In this document: piece by piece, positions 58,991 through 64,000 of the stretch
How positions within the stretch are numbered: the first letter of the stretch is position 1
How the letters are laid out: each line of letters begins with the position of its first letter
Assembly (NCBI RefSeq): GCF_000346465.2
Contig: NC_034016.1
Location: 4,726,935-4,790,934 of the forward strand
Length of the DNA: 64,000 nt
Source of the DNA: Prunus persica
Lineage: Eukaryota; Streptophyta; Magnoliopsida; Rosales; Rosaceae
Direction: 5' to 3'
Notes under the pieces: generated by a model
Databases searched by the model: none
The model's input: the letters and a program-made list of their open reading frames with translations, nothing else
Told to the model about the DNA's origin: nothing
Made by a program: the position numbers and the translations under genes

Positions 58991-59284
58991 ATTTTTTTAA
59001 AAACATTGTTAGCGCAATTACAACAAAAAATTCACAACTTGCTACATAATTTCTTTTTTCTTTCATTTCCTAGCATATCAAGCCATCTTAAAACTCAACA
59101 TGTCATAAAACTTCAAATTCCAATAACTAAGGGCTTGTCTAGTAACTTTTTCAATGAATATTTTCATAAAATGGAAACGAGTGTTTCCCTCTTTTCAGCC
59201 GAGTTGGTTGATGGAATGAACTTTTTTGTCCTTCTTCTTTTGGATGTGTAGGGGTGCCACCATCAAGCACTACTACAAAAAGTG

Positions 59285-60300
59285 AAAAAGACGACCAGAA
59301 AACAACGACGGTCTAAGTGAAAACCGTCGTGGTTTATAAAAAGACGACGGTTCTAAAAACACCGTCGTGTAATACAACCTTAGACAACTAAAAAATGGAG
59401 TTTCAAATGGCTGTTCAAAAACAACGACGTACATAATTAAACAACCGACGTCTATTTGAAACAGATTTCCGCAGTGTAAAATCAATGCCAACAAAGAACG
59501 GCAGAAGTTATGAATCGACCGACGTAGAAAGTAAAGACGACGATTTCAATAAAAACTGCCGTTTTTACTCATAAAATAAGACGACGAGGTTTTCGTATAA
59601 GACGCCGTATAATTACAAACAAATCCACGGCTTTAAAATACAAAATATCGCCGTATTAAATTAATTTACAACGACGGAAAATATAAATATATCGACGTCA
59701 TTCTCGTATAGTTCTACTACGTTATCTTTAAATCGTACAATAAAATTTATCGTCGTATTTATTCATTTTATACGTCGTACCTTTAATTTTAACGGTCGTC
59801 TTAATAAGAATTTTTGTTAACAATTTTTTTCTTTGATTTTCTTATCCTACGTCGGTAGATCTACTTAATGACAAGAATTGAAATAACCACGACGGTTTAT
59901 ATAGAACACCGCCGACATAATCAGTTTTGTCTGAGATCCCAAGGGTTACGAAATCTTACCAGATGGAACTCTGTTCCACATCATAATCTTAACAGATGAC
60001 ACAGATTTGCAAATATTGCGTCATGTTAGTTTACAAATTCTAGAACATTAATTTCCCTCATTTTAAATTTCCTCGGGAAAGAAAAATCTATTTATCACGC
60101 TTTGGAATTGAAAACTAAAACTGAAAGAATACGGGAAAAAAAACTCCATTTATAATTTAAAATTAAAATCCACGTCGGTTGTAGTACACTTAACGACGTT
60201 TAACAAAATAATCTACGTCGGTAATTATAAATCTACCGCCATCGTAACTTAATATAGACGACGAGAAAAGACGACGGTAGAACAGAAAACCGCCGTTGTT
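59285..60300. repeat. subterminal CGTCG/CGACG repeat array, outer block
   Basis: Short motifs of the form (A)ACGACGG, ACCGTCGTG, ACGTCGT and GACGACG recur every 20-40 bases in alternating orientation, in DNA otherwise over 65% AT. Such arrays in CACTA elements bind the TNPA-type protein during transposition. Unit variants (CGCCG, CGACGT) suggest ongoing CpG decay. Confidence 0.88.
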
Positions 60301-60354
60301 TCAATTTCTTTAACATATCTTTCTGCAGGACTTGTGTAGTTCAAAGCATTGACA

Positions 60355-60775
60355 ATGTCTTCATCATATCTCCCAGAAACTACTGATTCAATTGCTCATG
60401 CTTTAGAGGCCATCTGAAGCCATTTCTATTCTTTATCGCATTCTTGAAACCCATCTTCTTCTTCTGAAGCTCTACGGATAAAGGAAGAGGCTATCACAAT
60501 AAATCCGACGGATCTTCTTAGGCAAGAAAATCAAGCAGAGGATCAGGCACATCTGATCTTCAGATTTCCCTGAGAAGCGAACTTTCCTTCGACAGCGAGT
60601 GGAGGCCAGGCTTGCATCTCTTTTGATGGAAAGCAAGGAGTATTCAGAAGCACTAAGTGTCCTATCAGGCTTGATCAAGGAAGTGAGAAGGCTAGTTGAC
60701 AAGCTTCTTCTTGTGGACATATATTTGATGCGAGTAAGCTCAATTTCTCTTTGAGAAAACATCCAAATTATTATC
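60355..60775 (+). pseudogene. captured 5' part of the 26S proteasome lid gene RPN6
   Basis: RPN6 (PSMD11) holds the proteasome lid to the ATPase ring. The plus strand reads MSSSYLPETTDSIAHALEA from an ATG at 60355, then in shifting frames SEAISILYRILE, PSSSSEALRIKEEAIT, DLLRQENQAED, and EKRTFLRQRVEARLASLLM, ESKEYSEALSVLSGLIKEV, RRLVDKLLLVDIYL. It covers about 130 codons with a gap of about 55 residues after QAED. An acceptor-like CTGCAG precedes the leader at 60321-60328. Frameshifts (about 60413 and 60449) and a TGA at about 60569 prevent translation. The flanks resume CACTA subterminal repeats, so it is an internal capture. Confidence 0.88.
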
Positions 60776-60879
60776 TTTGAGACATGAGAGATTGAGAGAG
60801 GAAGAACTTGGAACCTTAAATGTAAACCGAAAATGAATGAAAGCGACAAATTTATAGAATAAATTTTTAAAACCAACGG

Positions 60880-62390
60880 CGGTCCTTACAAAAAAACCGC
60901 CGTTTAAATTGTAAAATCAACGTCGGTATGATCGACGTATATTACAGAAATCCACGTCGGTAAATTAATAAAAACGACGTGTTAAATAATATACCATGAC
61001 GCGAGTTATTACTTATGTACTTTAATTTTTGAGTTTACTACGACGGTACCTACAAACTACTGTCGTATTTATTTACCACGTCCGAAGTTAAATGTACCGT
61101 CGTATTTTGTAATTTATACGTCGTAGTTATATGTAACCGCCATATTATTTTTTTGAAATGGTTTTATATGTAAGCAACTTTTCGTCTACTTGACTTACAC
61201 ATTTGTTGTTTTTATATTCTTATTTTATTTAAATCTGTCATCCAAAAAAGAAACTTTACATATTGCAGAATATTAATTTCCTTCGTTTTAAATTTCCTCC
61301 GGAAAAAAAACTCTATTTATAACGCACTGTAATTGAAAAATAAACTGAAAGGTCACGGGAAAAAAAATTCTATTCATAATTTAAAAATTAAAATCCACGT
61401 CGGTTATATTAAACCTAACGACGTTAAATGAAATGATTCCACGTCGAATGAAAAATATTGCGTCGTTTTAGTTAAAAACGACGTAGTTAAATGTAACCGC
61501 CGTATTATTTTTTTGAAATGGTTTTATATGTAAGCAACTTTTCGACTTACACATGCACTGTTTCCAAACCCGCTTAAAAATTTCAATCTCCCAGAGAAAC
61601 CTTTTCGTCTTTTTTCCTTGTCAGAGCATTGTCAGAGTTTCTCATCGTCTTCCTCTCGTCTTCTTCGTCGTCTCTGAACTTAAACATCGATCATCTTCCT
61701 CTTGCTTTCATTGCACGCAAAAGGTAAGCTTTCATTTTCACTATTTTGGTTACTGTTTTGCATGCTCATACGTTTTTTGTTTGAAAAATCTTTTTACCTT
61801 TTTTCTGGCCAAAATCATTTTACTTCTTTCCAAGTTTGATAAAATATACAGACAAAGAGAGAAAGTTTCCAACTTTGAAGACAACTACATCAACTAAATA
61901 AGACGACGGTAGACCACGACGGTTCGTCAGTTGTTCTAGCGTCGTCTGAAAATTGACAAAGTTGTTTTTAAAATAATAGTCTTTTTTTATATGCTTGTTT
62001 AATTGCAGGTTTGATTTCGCTGAACAATGGTTTTTGTTTTTCCCTTATTTGATAAAATATAAAGAAAAAGAAACTAGGGTTGGTATCTAATATAGACGAC
62101 AAAATATCTTATTGTTTTACGTCGTGTGAATGTTAATACCACGACGGTGTATTACTATTGACGTCGTATGAACATAAATACCACGACGTTATATAAATAA
62201 TAGTTTACCACGACGGTGTATTACTATTGACGTCGTGTGAACATATATACCACGACGTTATATAAATAATGGTTTTAAACATTTATTACGTCTGAGATTA
62301 TTTCATTGCGTCGTCTAAAATCATATCATACGTCGTATTTTTTTAATACCGTCGTTTGTGTTCTTAATGTTTTCCTGAAATATTTTCACT
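60880..62390. repeat. subterminal CGTCG/CGACG repeat array, inner block
   Basis: The same motif family as the outer block resumes after the RPN6 fragment and continues through the transposase leader region. Text at 60050-60220 recurs at about 61269-61450 (TTAATTTCC..TTTAAATTTCCTC and AAAATCCACGTCGGTT). Text at 61135-61205 recurs at 61498-61555. A 69-bp unit is tandemly repeated at 62139-62273 (starts at 62139 and 62208). Confidence 0.82.
61560..61722 (+). other. probable untranslated leader exon of the CACTA transposase gene
   Basis: A pyrimidine-rich segment (TCGTCTTTTTTCC, CATCGTCTTCCTCTCGTC) ends in AAAAG|GTAAGC at about 61721-61728, a good donor. Candidate acceptors are at about 62009 (ATTGCAG) and 62395 (CTTGCAG), the latter just before the ATG. 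Repeat motifs fill the introns between. Confidence 0.5.
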
Positions 62391-62409
62391 TGCAGTTTTG
62401 TCTGTTAAA

Positions 62410-64000
62410 ATGGTTTCTCAACAACAAACTAAGGATTCTGGCTCCAAGAAGCTTGGAATGGTAGCTCCTCAAGATAAGTCTTCGAAGGAGATGAAGTCTT
62501 CGAAGAAGATGAAGTTTGCTTCATCATCTGCTGAGACAGAACAAACCAGCCAGACAACAATCTCAGATGATTCAAAGACTGGTCGAGGTATGAGCACAAT
62601 GCCTCGTGTTGTGAAGAGAAAGCTTCAGAAACTGAGGCCAATTGTTGAGTACAATAAAAGGGGGAAAGGTGTTGGCCAAGCACATATTGAGATGCAGTCG
62701 TATATTGGTGTGTTGGCACGCTCCAGGATCCCACTTGTGGACAAGAAATGGTCCCAAATCCCCAAGGATATAAAGGAGCAGATTTGGGAAGCAGTTGACA
62801 TGGCTTTTGTCGTAGGCCAAGGGGGCAAGACCTCTGTTTTAGCTTCTGCTTCCAAGAAATGGAAGGATTTCAAGTCTACACTAACGAGGCATTATATCCT
62901 TCCATACACCAATGACAGGGAGAAATTAAGCCAACCCCCTGAAACATATAAATTCATAGAGAAAGCACAATGGGATGCCTTTGTAGCTTCAAGGCTATCC
63001 AAAGATTTTGAGTCTGTGCATTCTCAACATGCACAGATTAGGGAGAAACTCGAGTACAATCATCGATTGTCTCGAAAAGGATATGCTGGATTGGAGGATC
63101 AATTGGAGGAAACCATGCCTGGGGTAGAAATTGATCGATCTACCTTATGGAAGAGAGCTAGACAGGACAAACATGGTAACATCCCTGATCCAAAGGTGGC
63201 AGAGAAAGCAAAATTAATTGTAAGCCTACTATCACTCTGTTTTAAATTTTTATTAAACTGTGAATTATTCTTATTACGTCGTATGTTATATTTTTCGTCG
63301 TGTGAATGATATTACCACGTCGAAAAGTTTTTAAAAACGTCGTTAAAGGTCTAAATAGGAATCACTACTATGTTTTCTGTAATTACAGCATAAGACGTCG
63401 GTGGTTCATTTTCGCGTCGTGTGAATGATATTACCACGTCGAAAATTTTTTAAAAACGTCGTTAACGGTCTAAATAGGAATCACTACTCTGTTATCTTTA
63501 ATTATAGCATAAGATGTCGGTTGTTTATTCATTTCGTCGTTTTAAATAAATAACCACGTCGGTATAACTACCGTCGTGATAAGTTATAATAACGTCGGTT
63601 TATACGTTATTGCGTCGTGTGAAATTATATAATACGTCGTTTGTACATAAATAACCGTCGTGTGTTTTTTTGTTTATCTTTTTTTAGGATGAATTGCAGA
63701 AACAAGTCTCGGAAGGCAAAGTCAGAGTAGATGGCAGCAATGATGTGCTGACCATGGCTTTGGGCCCCGAGCATCCAGGCAGACTGAGGGGAGTTGGTGC
63801 TGGTGTTTCCCCAAGGCAATATTTCAATTTGCCCAAACCACAGAGGGTGAGCTTTGACGACCGTTTGAAGGACAGTTTAAGAGTTCTCCTTCAAGAAGAG
63901 ACTAAAAAGATGGAGGCTAAGGCAAGGGAAGAGGCCTTAAGGATGGAGGCTAGGACAAAACAATTGGTAGAGGCTGAGAGGGAGCATTTCCTGAGTCAGC
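62410..64000 (+). CDS. CACTA transposon-encoded Transposase_24 (Ptta/En-Spm) protein, 3'-truncated by window end; exons 62410-63219 and 63688-64000
   Basis: The family is a plant CACTA-encoded protein (Ptta/En_Spm, Pfam Transposase_24 type), likely the partner that binds subterminal repeats. The start is the ATG at 62410, right after an acceptor at 62395. Exon 1 has 270 codons: a Lys/Ser-rich N-terminus, then RGKGVGQAHIEMQSYIGVLA, WSQIPKDIKEQIWEAVDMAF, WKDFKSTLTRHYI, WDAFVASRLSKDFESVHSQH, HRLSRKGYAGLEDQL and LWKRARQDKHGNIPDPKVAEK. The donor GTAAGC is at 63220; exon 2 starts at 63688 in phase 0 with DELQKQVSEGKVRVDGSNDVL, typical of the family, then a Glu/Lys-rich coiled coil (EETKKMEAKAREEALRMEA). 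The frame has no defects within the window, so the gene may be functional. Confidence 0.88.
63220..63687 (+). other. transposase intron packed with subterminal-type repeats
   Basis: The 468-bp intron runs from GTAAGC to TTTTTTTAG and holds many ACGTCG/CGTCGT motifs like the element's ends. A 119-bp unit (starting CGTCGTGTGAATGATATTAC) is present twice in tandem, at 63296 and 63415. The neighbouring exons lack the motif, so it is confined to non-coding parts. Confidence 0.85.

Larger units (their letters stand above)
59268..64000 (+). mobile_element. CACTA (En/Spm-type) transposon, left end to beyond the window
   Basis: The left terminus is CACTACTACAAAAAGTG at 59268-59284, the standard plant CACTA end. 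Over 20 CGTCG/CGACG-core repeats in both orientations follow within the first kilobase. The element has a spliced Transposase_24-type gene (62410 on) and a captured RPN6 fragment (60355-60775). The right end, the target duplication and any TNP2-type transposase lie outside the window. The bases before the end are AAG, the candidate 3-bp target copy. Confidence 0.93.

Noticed and set aside
60472..60876. 134-codon minus frame as a gene
   Set aside because: It is the reverse strand of the RPN6 fragment.
62398..62409. Start of the CACTA protein at 62398
   Set aside because: The codon there is TTG; the first ATG is at 62410 and an acceptor site ends at 62395.
63220..63309. Continuation of the CACTA exon to the stop at 63309
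   Set aside because: The reading becomes hydrophobic junk after a consensus GTAAGC donor, and family-like sequence resumes in phase at 63688.
59285..63690. CGTCG-rich arrays as a CRISPR-like array or centromeric satellite
   Set aside because: Units are short, both orientations are mixed, spacing is irregular and the CACTA terminus is adjacent; subterminal repeats explain them.

Overview
The window is AT-rich nuclear DNA of a flowering plant. It has intron-containing genes, a DYW-class PPR gene, phytochrome and plant-type glutamyl-tRNA synthetase remnants, a plastid DNA fragment, and a dense bed of plant transposons (copia, CACTA, Mutator-like, TTF-type hAT, Tourist-like, Helitron). The style of the repeats suggests a woody rosid eudicot, perhaps Rosaceae. 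That is a guess from memory, not something the sequence proves.

Only two ordinary genes look intact. One is an intronless DYW-class PPR gene (41740-43470, +), apparently the At1g34160 orthologue. The other is a two-exon sphingoid-base C4-hydroxylase gene (44398-49791, -) with a 4.6-kb intron. They face each other and their 3' ends are about 0.9 kb apart. Two old gene copies have decayed: a cytosolic glutamyl-tRNA synthetase copy that kept its introns (22947-25702, +) and phytochrome pieces (28060-30810, -) whose order is scrambled. A possible signal-peptide first exon lies at 1482-1548.

Layout: 1-3.3 kb holds a 1-kb terminal-inverted-repeat (TIR) element and a 279-bp Helitron. 3.7-14.0 kb is a decayed copia element whose 3' LTR was split by a second copia element on the other strand. 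16.0-22.5 kb is a young LTR element with 5-bp target duplications and no gag-pol. It carries an opposite-strand coiled-coil ORF and fragments of two unrelated host genes (organic cation transporter and BIR-like receptor kinase). 29.9-30.5 kb is a small hAT element inside the phytochrome pseudogene. 31.6-34.3 kb is a gutted copia element, 34.7-37.9 kb a probable solo LTR, and 38.3-41.6 kb Tourist-type elements that enclose a plastid rpoC2 fragment.

51.1-59.0 kb is a Mutator-like element carrying pyruvate kinase exons (Pack-MULE). A 6.8-kb hAT transposon with a perfect 8-bp target duplication interrupts it, and that hAT was itself hit twice. From 59268 to the window end lies a CACTA element with very dense CGTCG/CGACG arrays, a Transposase_24-type gene and a captured 5' end of the proteasome gene RPN6.

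The main theme is that three mechanistically different transposons within 48 kb (LTR, MULE, CACTA) have each captured coding fragments of host genes. The least explained object is the gag-pol-less LTR element with its opposite-strand coiled-coil gene. All family assignments come from reading the sequence; no database search was run.
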